Assembly: GCA_016712505.1 (NCBI GenBank)
Contig: JADJQY010000008.1
Location: forward strand, 372,001 to 436,000
Length of the DNA: 64,000 nucleotides
Direction: 5' to 3'
Source of the DNA: Candidatus Eiseniibacteriota bacterium
GTDB lineage: Bacteria > Eisenbacteria > RBG-16-71-46 > CAIMUX01
Each line of letters begins with the position of its first letter. The stretch's first letter is position 1. Below, in pieces: positions 42,440-50,687 of the stretch. The position numbers and the translations under genes were made by a program. The notes below the pieces were generated by a model. The model saw only the letters and a program-made list of their open reading frames with translations. It had not been told where the DNA came from and searched no databases.

Positions 42440-42802
42440 ATGGACGCGATTCGGAACATTCTGCAAGTTACGCAGGGGGCCAACCGTCTGAACCAGGGAT
42501 CGCCGACCCCTCGCACCGCACCGACCCCGCCCCCCGACGGGGAGGAGAAGCGCCCCGAGCGCGAGGCCTCCCCCGAAGAGCTCAAGGCGGCGGTGGAGAA
42601 GGTGTCGACCCACCTGGCGCACGCCGCCACGCGGGTCACCTTCACCGTGGACAAGGACCTGGGCCGGGTCGTGGTCCGGGTGATCAACCCGGAGACCCGG
42701 GAGCTGGTCCGCCAGATCCCCCCGCAGGAATTGCTGGACCTGGCCCATCAACTCGACTCGATGGACACCCCCTCCGGACTGCTCGCGGACGAGGTTGCCT
42801 AG
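42440..42802 (+). CDS. flaG: FlaG family protein
   Basis: A 120-residue protein whose C-terminal half (VTFTVDKDLGRVVVRVINPETRELVRQIPPQELLDL) is the FlaG domain; the N-terminal half is Pro/Glu-rich and disordered. FlaG influences filament length in some bacteria. It follows fliD directly as is common. Confidence 0.9.
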   Translation: MDAIRNILQVTQGANRLNQGSPTPRTAPTPPPDGEEKRPEREASPEELKAAVEKVSTHLAHAATRVTFTVDKDLGRVVVRVINPETRELVRQIPPQELLDLAHQLDSMDTPSGLLADEVA

Positions 42803-42840
42803 GTCCCCAACTCCCACGCAAGAAACCGGAGAAACTGCCG

Positions 42841-43179
42841 ATGACAGGAGGGACGAGCGAGGCAGCGGGTCGCGTCGAGCCGGAATCGCTCTTGGCCCAG
42901 GCGGAATCCCGGGTCGGGGAGGATCGGATCGATGAGGCGGTGGCGCTGCTCGAGACAGCGGCGGCGAGGCTTGACCCTCGCCACGTCGCGGCCTACCTTG
43001 GCCGTGATGCCTCGACGGCCCGGATTCAGGCCCTGCTTCGCTCGATCGGACGGCTTCAGCGAGAGCTGGAGTCGCGGAGAAACGAGGCGGATCTCGCGCT
43101 ACGGGCTCTCCGGGCGCAACAGCGATTCGAGCCGATCGGCGAGTCGGAGCGCAGGGGCTGGTTCATCGACCAGGCCTAG
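42841..43179 (+). CDS. Small helical protein of the flagellar operon, FliT-like by position
   Basis: A 112-residue, highly charged, predicted helical protein (residues 15-45 and 60-98). No diagnostic motif. It lies between flaG and flgM, where FliT-type chaperones or unnamed export proteins often occur. ATG 42841 has a weak ribosome site (GAGAAACTGCCG). Assignment is by context only. Confidence 0.5.
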   Translation: MTGGTSEAAGRVEPESLLAQAESRVGEDRIDEAVALLETAAARLDPRHVAAYLGRDASTARIQALLRSIGRLQRELESRRNEADLALRALRAQQRFEPIGESERRGWFIDQA

Positions 43180-43214
43180 CCCGAACGATCGGCAGCGTGG
43201 GAAGGAGGGAGACG

Positions 43215-43661
43215 ATGGGCGTGAACCAGGTGGGGAACGGCAAGATCGTCTCGATCGACACCCTGAGGTCTCGGGCAGCCGCGCAGCGTCGATCGTTCGA
43301 GTCGGGTCGATCGTCCGAGTCGGGTCGATCGTCCGAGTCGGGTCGATCGTCCGAGTCGGGCCGTTTGGCCGAGTCGGGTCGGGAGACCGCGTCACCGCGC
43401 GGTTCCGACGCGGAATCCCAGGGGGCCCACGACACGCTCCAGCTCTCGGACCAGGCCAAGGCACTGCTCGATCGCGAGCAGATGATGGCCGGGCTCCGCT
43501 CGGAGTTGAAGGACCTTCCCGACGTCCGGGCCGACAAGGTGATCGAGGCGCGCTTGCGTCTGACCAGCGGTTACTATGATCGGCCGGAGGTGAAGGAAGA
43601 GATCGCGCGCGCGTTTCTGAGCGACTTCCGCCCGCCGAAGGACGCACCGGTCGAGCCCTGA
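43215..43661 (+). CDS. flgM: Anti-sigma28 factor FlgM with repeat-expanded N-terminus
   Basis: FlgM holds sigma28 inactive until it is exported through the completed hook. The C-terminal half (residues 80-140) carries the sigma-binding pattern LPDVRADKVIEARLRLTSGYY and EEIARAFL. ATG 43215 follows GGAGGGAGAC; the frame upstream is spurious. At 148 residues it is longer than the usual ~95 because residues 25-55 are five tandem S-S-E-S-G-R units encoded by an 18-base repeat. The sigma28 gene itself (fliA) is not in the window. Confidence 0.85.
   Translation: MGVNQVGNGKIVSIDTLRSRAAAQRRSFESGRSSESGRSSESGRSSESGRLAESGRETASPRGSDAESQGAHDTLQLSDQAKALLDREQMMAGLRSELKDLPDVRADKVIEARLRLTSGYYDRPEVKEEIARAFLSDFRPPKDAPVEP
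43289..43378 (+). repeat. Five tandem 18-base repeats inside flgM
   Basis: Copies of tcgatcgtccgagtcggg begin at 43289, 43307, 43325, 43343 and 43361; the middle three are identical and the last is divergent. The period is a multiple of three, so copy-number change would alter FlgM length without frameshift. Confidence 0.95.
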
Positions 43662-43738
43662 CGCGGCGCGCCCGTGAGGCGCGATCGCCGGTGCTGCTTC
43701 CGGTCAGGATGACGGAACCCCAGGAGCGAGGATCGCGC

Positions 43739-44461
43739 ATGTTCGTCCCTGCCGCGCCCGGCGTGCCCGGAGCACTTTCCATGGTCCAGCTTCCCGAGCC
43801 CGGGGAATCGATCCGCCTCGAGTGGGGCGAGGCCGACGAGCCACTGCGGGCGCGGGTCACCTCCCGTGACGGAAGTCGGATCGAGATCTCCCCCACCACT
43901 GGTCCCTGGGGCGCGTATCTCCCCACAGCCCAGCCGGTCTCCTGTATCGCCGAGCGCCCCGATGCGCTCTACGTCTTCACTGCCCGATGCCATCCCGGAC
44001 CTGGCGGATCCGCGCGGTGGATCCTGGAGTTCGAATCCGGGCGGCAGGAGCGACTCCAGCGACGCGAGTTCTTTCGCATGCGCATCCACCTCCCGTTGCT
44101 CGTGGCCGCCCCCGGCGCGCCGTTCGACCGGGAGCTGGGCAAGGCGATCCCATACCTCAGTCCCCGCGAGTCGGCCGGGGAGTACCGTCTGCTGCGGCTC
44201 TCCGACCTCTCCGGAGGCGGCTGCCTGGCCAACGGGTGGGAGCCCTGGTTGACCCCCGGGACGGTCCATGTCGGCTACCTCTACATCGACGATGGGGGCG
44301 GACCGCTTCCCCTCCGCCTGCTGGTCGTGCGGGCGGACGAGGAGCGGGGCGAGACCGCCTTCCACTTCGTCGAGATGCGGGAGCGGCGCCGCGAGCGCGT
44401 GCTGCGCGCCCTCTATCGCGAGTATCGTCGCCAGCGAGCCAATCGCCCCGAAACCGCTTGA
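43739..44461 (+). CDS. YcgR-like PilZ-domain protein (c-di-GMP flagellar brake candidate)
   Basis: A 240-residue protein with an N-terminal YcgR-like (PilZN) beta domain, then PilZ: R109-EFFR-113 (RxxxR) and D156-LSGGG (DxSxxG) are the c-di-GMP-binding motifs, both intact. YcgR binds the flagellar motor and slows it in enterics. ATG 43739 has AGGAGCGAGGA at good spacing; GTG 43691 is an alternative. It follows flgM by 77 bases and precedes the two-component pair. Confidence 0.85.
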   Translation: MFVPAAPGVPGALSMVQLPEPGESIRLEWGEADEPLRARVTSRDGSRIEISPTTGPWGAYLPTAQPVSCIAERPDALYVFTARCHPGPGGSARWILEFESGRQERLQRREFFRMRIHLPLLVAAPGAPFDRELGKAIPYLSPRESAGEYRLLRLSDLSGGGCLANGWEPWLTPGTVHVGYLYIDDGGGPLPLRLLVVRADEERGETAFHFVEMRERRRERVLRALYREYRRQRANRPETA

Positions 44462-44530
44462 GACGGCCCAAGCCATTGGGATACTCTGCCCGACGCCCAA
44501 GGATGGGGCCTTCCGGCAAGGGGTTTCTGC

Positions 44531-46309
44531 ATGGCCAACGGGTCCTTGCGGACCGTCGGTGCATCGTCTGGTTCCGCGAATGGAAACGCGGAGACGAAGC
44601 GTCGCTCGAACAAAGCGACGGCCGCTTCCGTTCGCCCTGCCGGGCGTGCCTCCAGGCCGCGGTCCGGTCCGCTCCTTGCGTGGTCCGAGGACGCGCCGAT
44701 CATCCCGTTGCTCTATGCTCTCCCGCACCGCGCGTACATCGACGACGCCGTCCTGCAGGATGCTCCGGTCGCTGAGTCTCAAGTCATCCCGATCAGCGCG
44801 ATGCCGGACGAACCGGCCCCCCCGAGCGACCCTCTATTCTCCTGTGTGCTCGAGCATGAGCTCGAACTCGACCCTCACGAGTCGGCCGCACTCGAGTTGA
44901 CCAACCCCGCGCTCTGGCGCGCGGCTGTCCGGGGGGAGTTCACTCCCCTGGTCGACCTGGTGGCCGGCAACGCGGCCTCCCTCGACCGCACGCTCGTCGT
45001 CTGGCCGATCGACGACGGGGAACGCCGGGTCGGGGGGCTGGTGCTCCGCATCGGGGCAAAGCTCCGCTCCGGGGCGAGCGCGGTGCGGCGGAAGCTGCGG
45101 GACGAGGAGTACGAGACGCTGCTGATCCAGCAGCTGGCGCTGCTTTCGGCCGCGCGTGAACGCGATAGTCTCGTCGCCTTCCGCAGCGCGGTGGGCGAGG
45201 CGTTGCCCTACGGATTCATCGGCTTGGATCATCTCGGACGGGTGCTCTATCTCGGCGGCCGCGCGGAGGAGATCCTTGGGGTCCCGCTGGCCGAGGCCCG
45301 CGGACGCGATTGCGCGCGCATCTTTCGCGCGGTCGGTCTCGAGGATCGGAATCCGCTCCTTGACGGTCTGCGGGGACGTGCCGTGCCGATCGAACTCTAC
45401 ATCGCGCGGGCTGATGGGCGCGAACTGCCGATCGCCCTCCTGGTCTCGCGCGTGGGGATCCGCGGTTCGCGGCGGAAGGGGCTCGTGGCCTTCATTCGTG
45501 ACCTGACCGAAGAGCGAGCGCTGGCCGAGGCCGAGAGTCAGCGGGATCGCCTGGCAGCGCTGGGGGAACTCTCGGCCGGCGTGGCCCATGAGATTCGCAA
45601 TCCGCTGACCGGCATCGCCAACTGCGCGCAGGTGCTGAAGGAGGGGCGGCTCGCTCCCGAGGCCCAGGGCAAGTTTCTCGACATCATCTTGGAGGAAGCG
45701 GCCCGACTGAACCGGATCGTCGAAGGGCTGCTTCGCTACGCGCGCCCGCATCGCCCGGAACTCCGGGAGACGGACGTAAATGACTGTGTTCGCCGCGCGC
45801 TCGATCTCGAATCGTCCACGCTCGCCGATCGCGGCGTCCGCACGCGCCTCACGGTGCGTGGGCGAATTCCCCTGATCTATCTCGATCCGGGGCAGATCGA
45901 GCAGGTATTGCTGAACCTGGTCCGCAACGCAGGGGAGGCGATGCCGGAAGGGGGCGAACTCAAGGTGGAGGTGTCGGTGATCCGTCGACTCCTTCACCGG
46001 CGACGCGGTACGGGGCGCAGGGCCACCGACCGAGTCCGCTTCGCGCGGGAAGGACCCCGCGCGCGGTTCGTTCAGGTCAGAGTCTCCGACACCGGGCGAG
46101 GCATCCCCAAGGATCTCCTCTCCCGGATCTGGAACCCTTTCTTTACCACGCGAACGCGAGGGACCGGGCTCGGGCTCTCCCTCTCGCTCTCGATCGTGCG
46201 CGAGCACGGTGGCACCCTCACGGCGCGCTCCGTGGAAGGGAAGGGAACCACCATTTTGATGGATCTACCGATCGAGAGGAGGCAAGGTGAGCGAAGGACC
46301 GCAGGCTGA
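44531..46309 (+). CDS. Cytoplasmic PAS sensor histidine kinase, NtrB/FlrB-like
   Basis: A 592-residue kinase without membrane segments. Residues 1-220 form an N-terminal region with no motif I recognise; PAS about 225-335 (LPYGFIGLDHLGRVLYLGG); HisKA with GVAHEIRNPLTGI (H353); HATPase with LNLVRNAGEAMPEGG (N box), VSDTGRGIP and TGLGLSLSLSIV. The catalytic domain contains an Arg-rich insert (RRLLHRRRGTGRR). It overlaps the response regulator gene by 23 bases, so they form a pair. Confidence 0.92.
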   Translation: MANGSLRTVGASSGSANGNAETKRRSNKATAASVRPAGRASRPRSGPLLAWSEDAPIIPLLYALPHRAYIDDAVLQDAPVAESQVIPISAMPDEPAPPSDPLFSCVLEHELELDPHESAALELTNPALWRAAVRGEFTPLVDLVAGNAASLDRTLVVWPIDDGERRVGGLVLRIGAKLRSGASAVRRKLRDEEYETLLIQQLALLSAARERDSLVAFRSAVGEALPYGFIGLDHLGRVLYLGGRAEEILGVPLAEARGRDCARIFRAVGLEDRNPLLDGLRGRAVPIELYIARADGRELPIALLVSRVGIRGSRRKGLVAFIRDLTEERALAEAESQRDRLAALGELSAGVAHEIRNPLTGIANCAQVLKEGRLAPEAQGKFLDIILEEAARLNRIVEGLLRYARPHRPELRETDVNDCVRRALDLESSTLADRGVRTRLTVRGRIPLIYLDPGQIEQVLLNLVRNAGEAMPEGGELKVEVSVIRRLLHRRRGTGRRATDRVRFAREGPRARFVQVRVSDTGRGIPKDLLSRIWNPFFTTRTRGTGLGLSLSLSIVREHGGTLTARSVEGKGTTILMDLPIERRQGERRTAG

Positions 46310-47723
46310 GAACCTCGAGTGCTCGTTGCTCGTGGTGGACGACGAAGAGTCGATCCGGATTACCCTTTCCGAAGCGCTCAAAGATGGCGGCAACCGGGTG
46401 TTGTCCGCCGCGACCGGCATTGCCGCGCTCGAGATCCTCGAGCGCGACTCGATCGATCTGGTGCTGCTGGATCAGAATCTCAAGGTGTCGGGTGAAAACG
46501 GCATCGACGTCCTCCGTCGAATCAAGGAGAAGCGCCCGGAAACGGTGGTGATCATGATGACCGCCTACGGCGAGATCAAGTCGGCGGTCGAAGCGACCCA
46601 ACTGGGTTGTTACCAGTACATCACCAAGCCGCTCGAGATCCCGCAACTCCGACTCCTGATCAAGAACGCCCTCACCACCGGACAGTTGGAACGCCAGGTC
46701 GAGTTCCTCCGGCTATCGACCGAGCGCGAGCTGCCCAAAGAAGAGACGGTGAGCAACAGCGCCCAGATGCGCGAGGTCTACGACAGTGTTTCCCGGATCG
46801 CGCGAAAGGGGCGGACCACGATTCTGCTCCGCGGTGAGACGGGTGCGGGCAAGGAAGTGGTGGCCCGGCTCATCCATCGCAATGGGGAGGGCTCCAACCG
46901 TCCCTTCGTCGATCTGAACTGCGCCGCGGTGCCGGAAAGTTTGCTCGAATCCGAGCTGTTCGGCCACGAGGTGGGGGCGTTCACCGGAGCGACCACCCGG
47001 CGGCGCGGACTGATCGAGCTGGCCGATCGTGGGACCCTGTTCCTCGACGAGATCGGGGAGATGCCGCTCAACCTGCAGACGAAGCTGCTCCGGGTGATGG
47101 ACGGTGGGAAGTACCGCCGACTCGGCGCCGGTCCGGAGTTGACCGCCAACTGTCGCTTCATCGCCGCGACCAACCGGGATCTGAAGCAGGAGGTGGAGGC
47201 CAAGCGCTTCCGCGAGGATCTCTACTACCGGCTCTCCGTGGTGCCGATCTTCGTTCCGTCGCTTCGGGATCGGCGCGAGGACCTGCCGACCCTGGCCATG
47301 CACTTCCTCGCGCGTTACAACAAGGAGCTGAGCGGGCGGATCGAGCGGATCTCCGACAAGGCGATGGAGATGATGGCCAACTATCGCTGGCCGGGCAATG
47401 TGCGCCAACTCAAGAACACCATCGAGCGCGCGGTGCTCATGACCACGGGCAGTGAGATCCTGCCCGAACACCTTCCGCCGGAGATCCGTGGTGACGGCGA
47501 GCCGATGATGAGTAAGGGAGCGGACGCGATCCTGATCCAATCCTCCGCGGTGGTGCCGCTCAAAGAGTGTGAGCGGGCGGGAATCGTGCACGCCCTCGCG
47601 GTGTGCGGGGGCAACAAGACGCAAGCGGCGTCCAAGCTGGGAGTGTCGCGGCAGACCCTGCGGACCAAGATCAGCGAGTACCGGATCCTCGAACCCAATT
47701 CGGACGGCGATCACGACGATTAG
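46287..47723 (+). CDS. Sigma54-dependent response regulator, NtrC/FlrC-like
   Basis: A 478-residue activator: receiver domain with D62 as phosphoacceptor (LVLLDQNL) and acidic pocket VVDDEES; AAA+ domain with Walker A GETGAGKE, G230-AFTGA-235 (the sigma54-contact loop) and Walker B LFLDEIGEM; C-terminal Fis-type helix-turn-helix (GGNKTQAASKLGVSRQTLRTK). GTG 46287 has GGAGGCAAG upstream. Directly downstream of the flagellar genes, it is the natural candidate to activate the sigma54-like site before flgF. A bidirectional hairpin at 47780-47813 follows. Confidence 0.94.
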   Translation: MSEGPQAENLECSLLVVDDEESIRITLSEALKDGGNRVLSAATGIAALEILERDSIDLVLLDQNLKVSGENGIDVLRRIKEKRPETVVIMMTAYGEIKSAVEATQLGCYQYITKPLEIPQLRLLIKNALTTGQLERQVEFLRLSTERELPKEETVSNSAQMREVYDSVSRIARKGRTTILLRGETGAGKEVVARLIHRNGEGSNRPFVDLNCAAVPESLLESELFGHEVGAFTGATTRRRGLIELADRGTLFLDEIGEMPLNLQTKLLRVMDGGKYRRLGAGPELTANCRFIAATNRDLKQEVEAKRFREDLYYRLSVVPIFVPSLRDRREDLPTLAMHFLARYNKELSGRIERISDKAMEMMANYRWPGNVRQLKNTIERAVLMTTGSEILPEHLPPEIRGDGEPMMSKGADAILIQSSAVVPLKECERAGIVHALAVCGGNKTQAASKLGVSRQTLRTKISEYRILEPNSDGDHDD

Positions 47724-47779
47724 CGGCTCCCGATCCGTGCCGGGGCGCCCCGGTGCGGGGAGATCGAGGCCGAAAACAG

Positions 47780-47813
47780 CGAACCCGCGGAGCCTGGAAG
47801 GCCCGCGGGTTCG
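47780..47813. terminator. Hairpin between convergent genes
   Basis: CGAACCCGCGG and CCGCGGGTTCG form an 11-base-pair stem with a 12-base loop. On the minus strand it is followed by CTGTTTT, on the plus strand by no T run; it best serves the pilin-like gene. Confidence 0.65.
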
Positions 47814-47838
47814 CGCGTCTCGGTCGTGAGGGCGCGGC

Positions 47839-48396
47839 CTAGCGCAGGCGCTTGCTCACGATCTTGACCAGATCGTCACTGGTGGCCACGCCGGAGAGGG
47901 CGTTCGCCGCATTGGTGTTGATCGTCTTGTTCGGACCGCCGCTGACCAGCGCGATGGCGCCGCCGGCGCCGCCATTTCCACTGCCGACCGCTCCGTAGAA
48001 GACGCGGAACGGGCGTCCCCACTGATCGATGGTGCCATAGTAGGTGCTGTTCGCGGTGTAGGAAACCACCTGCACGTTGTTCTGTCGCACCGCGCGCTCG
48101 AGGTAGGGACCATCCCATCCGACGAGATTCTGCGCGTTGGTGAACATGCAGGCAAACCCGACCAGGTCGACCTGGGTATTCTGCGAGCCGTTGGCCGCCT
48201 CCGGCCAGTAGCTGGTGTCGACGTAGTACTCATTGAAGGCGGTGGCCAGCGCTTCCATGTCGGCGCGCGACCGGGAGATCTTCGCCTTTGCCACTTCCTT
48301 GATCACCATCGGGGTGAGAATGCCGCCGATGATCGCGATCACCGCAACGATGACGATCGCCTCGATCATGGTGAATCCGCCAGTACGACGCTTCAC
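47839..48396 (-). CDS. Type II/IV pilin-like protein (GspG/pseudopilin type)
   Basis: A 185-residue protein with a class III signal: KRRTGG then FTMIEAIVIVAVIAIIGGIL, cleaved after G7 by a prepilin peptidase, with Glu at mature position 5. The C-terminal domain shows D.WGRPFR.. (DQWGRPFRVFYG), which resembles the major pseudopilin GspG. No other secretion or pilus genes are near, so it is an orphan. GTG 48396 follows GGGAGGAACGACC. A sigma28-like site lies upstream at 48511-48538. Confidence 0.85.
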   Translation of the reverse strand: MKRRTGGFTMIEAIVIVAVIAIIGGILTPMVIKEVAKAKISRSRADMEALATAFNEYYVDTSYWPEAANGSQNTQVDLVGFACMFTNAQNLVGWDGPYLERAVRQNNVQVVSYTANSTYYGTIDQWGRPFRVFYGAVGSGNGGAGGAIALVSGGPNKTINTNAANALSGVATSDDLVKIVSKRLR

Positions 48397-48510
48397 GGTC
48401 GTTCCTCCCTGCAGAACGGAAATCCTTCGGTCGCGATCGGCTGCTTGGGCCGGCTCTGCCCCGCAGCGGAACTGGGGGGCGGACGCAGCCCGGCTCGCCC
48501 CGATACCTAG

Positions 48511-48538
48511 GGGTCGGCGGGAGGCAGAGTGAACTTTA
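48511..48538 (-). promoter_or_regulatory. Sigma28-like promoter upstream of the pilin-like gene
   Basis: Minus-strand CTAAAGTTC (TAAA at 48538-48535) matches the sigma28 -35 in 7 of 8; 16 bases later GCCGACCC (48518-48511) matches GCCGA of the -10. About 115 bases upstream of the pilin-like gene. Spacing is one base longer than ideal. Confidence 0.4.
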
Positions 48539-48550
48539 GCCGCGGGGAGA

Positions 48551-49356
48551 TTACTGAGACGATCCCGAGCTCCGGGTGATCGCGCCGTAGAGCTCCGGTC
48601 GTCGGTCCGCCAGCAGGTCGTTCCGAGCGGTTACCTGCTTGTCCCGGGCCAGGTTAAGGTCGATGTCGACCACGGCGATCTCGGTCCCCTCGGCCGAGCC
48701 CTCGGAGAGGGTTTCCCCCCCGGGTCGTTGATCTGGGACCGTCCGGTGAAGCGGAGTCCCCGCTCCTCCCCAACCCGGTTGGCCGTGACCACGAACAGCC
48801 GGTTGCTCAAGGCGTGGAGCGGCACCACCCGCTGGCACCGTCCGGGAATGACCAGGTTAGAGGGGTGGGCCACGACCTCGGCCCCCCCGAGCGCGAGCAC
48901 GCGCCAGGCCTCGGGGAACTGCCAGTCGAAGCAGATCAGGACGCCGAGGCGGCAGGTGCCGAGGTCGAAGACCGGAAGGCCCAAGTTGCCCGGCTCGAAG
49001 AGGTCCCGTTCGTTCAGGAAAAGATGCGCCTTGCGGTAGAGGCCGATCCGGCCGGTCGGGCCGACCACCACGGCGCTGTTCCACAGCTGGTCCCCCTCGC
49101 GTTCGCAGAGCCCGGCGACGTAGGTGCAGTTGCGCTTCCGAGCCGCTTCGGTGAGGCTGGCGGTGAATGCGCCATCCGCGGTTTCGCTGCACTCCCATGC
49201 GTCGGCCCGGGTGGCGAAGTGGTAGCCCGAGGAGGCGAGTTCCGGCAGCACCAGGAGTTCCGCCTCCGGAGCCTCGAGCAGTAGTTCCCGGACGGCGGCG
49301 CGATTCTCTTCCACCGCGCCGAGTCTAGGCTCGAACTGGACGTATCCGATCCGCAC
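48551..49356 (-). CDS. Nitrilase-family carbon-nitrogen hydrolase, interrupted by a frameshift at a G7 run
   Basis: Start GTG 49356 after AAGGAGG gives RIGYVQFEPRLGAVEENR. The catalytic triad is visible: Glu in LVLPELASSGY, Lys in YRKAHLF, Cys in LICFDWQFPEAWR. The frame is lost at CCCCCCC (48715-48721, seven G on the coding strand); a minus-one shift, or one added G, joins it to GETLSEGSAEGTEIAVVDID and the family end to TAA 48553-48551. The restored protein has 268 residues, the normal length. Substrate unknown; such enzymes hydrolyse amides, carbamoyl-putrescine or omega-amides. Confidence 0.85.
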
Positions 49357-49501
49357 GCGCTCCTCCTTGGTCGGGGCTCCGGGACGGCTCGCCCTGCGCG
49401 AATCTATGAGAGGTGGCCCGTCTCCGTCCAGGGTACGCGTGCTACCATGGCCGGACGGCGCGGACGCACGGCCGCCGCTGGCACCGGCACCTGGGGAACC
49501 C

Positions 49502-50680
49502 ATGTCGATCCTCGATCAGTTACTCCTGCTCGCACGATGGAAACGGCTCATCCTGGTCAACACGCTGATCGTGGCGATCGCCTCGATCGTGGTCGCGCTC
49601 CTCTTGCCGAAGAGCTACCGGGCCGGGGCATCGATTTTTCCGCCCGAGGAGGATACGATCTCGGGGGCCAGCCTTGGATCCCTCCTGTCGGCCACCGCGC
49701 TGGTGGGGCAGCGGGCGAATCTGCCGGTGCTCGCCACGCCGTCGGACCTCTACGCCGCGATTCTGAAGAGCCGAACCCTCCGCGAGGAACTGATCCGCCG
49801 CTTCGACCTCCAGATGGTCTACAAGGTGGAGAACGTCGACTATGCGCTCCGGCAATTGCGGGAGACGATGCGGGTGAAGGTGGGGAGCGAGGGGGTGGTA
49901 ATGGTCAGCTTCCTCGATCGGAGCCCGGAGCGCGCGGCGGAGCTGGCCAATGCCTCGATCGAGATCCTCGACCGGATCAATCGGGAGAAGCGCCACAACT
50001 CCGCGCGAAACGCCCGCCTCTTCATCGCGGCAAGATTGGTGCAAAACCGGAGCGAACTCGCCGCGGCGGAGGACAGCCTGCGGGCGATTCAGGAACGGAG
50101 CCGCCTCCTGATTCCCCAGCAGCAGGCCGAGGCGGTGATCACCGCAGCCGCGCAGGTGGAGGTCCAACTCCTGATGCGCGAGGTGGAGCTGGGGGTGCTC
50201 GGCACGCAGCTCGGCCCGGACCACCCCGACCGACTGGCCCTGACCCGGGAGGTCGAGGGGTTGCGTGCGCGGATGCGCGAGATGGAGTCGGGTCTGGCCG
50301 GCGACAGCCGATTCGAGATTCCGCTCAGCCAGTACCCTGGACTCTCGCTGACCTACGTGCGCGCGCTCCGTGCAGTGAAGGTGCAGGAGGCGATCTTCGA
50401 GCTGCTCACGCAACAGCATGAGCAGTTTCGGATTCAGGAGAACCGCGACACGCCGACCGTCCAGGTGCTGGACCGGGCGTCGCCGCCGGTGCTCAAGGAG
50501 AGGCCGATCCGCTGGTTGATCTGCGCCAGCGCCACGTTGCTCGCCTTTCTCGTCACTACCGGCGTGGCTGCGGTGATCGAAATGCTCCGGCGCATGCGCG
50601 TCCAGGCGCCCGAGCGATTCGCCAAGCTGGTCGCCATCACCCGGGAGATCGGTCTCGGATCGGTCTTGAACCGCATCTAG
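49502..50680 (+). CDS. Wzz-type polysaccharide chain-length determinant
   Basis: A 392-residue inner-membrane protein: first membrane segment at about residues 16-38, Wzz domain (LLLPKSYRAGASIFPPEE), a long periplasmic coiled coil (150-310), the conserved Pro-rich DRASPPVLKERPIR before the second membrane segment (338-360), and a short tail. There is no C-terminal tyrosine kinase. ATG 49502 is preferred because upstream codons have no similarity. It heads wzz-ligase-GT. Confidence 0.88.
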   Translation: MSILDQLLLLARWKRLILVNTLIVAIASIVVALLLPKSYRAGASIFPPEEDTISGASLGSLLSATALVGQRANLPVLATPSDLYAAILKSRTLREELIRRFDLQMVYKVENVDYALRQLRETMRVKVGSEGVVMVSFLDRSPERAAELANASIEILDRINREKRHNSARNARLFIAARLVQNRSELAAAEDSLRAIQERSRLLIPQQQAEAVITAAAQVEVQLLMREVELGVLGTQLGPDHPDRLALTREVEGLRARMREMESGLAGDSRFEIPLSQYPGLSLTYVRALRAVKVQEAIFELLTQQHEQFRIQENRDTPTVQVLDRASPPVLKERPIRWLICASATLLAFLVTTGVAAVIEMLRRMRVQAPERFAKLVAITREIGLGSVLNRI

Positions 50681-50687
50681 CTCCGCC

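Noticed and set aside
48711..48725. Classical programmed -1 frameshift site in the nitrilase gene
   Set aside because: The run is G7-A3 and does not form an X-XXY-YYZ heptamer in the zero frame; simple slippage or an indel is more likely.
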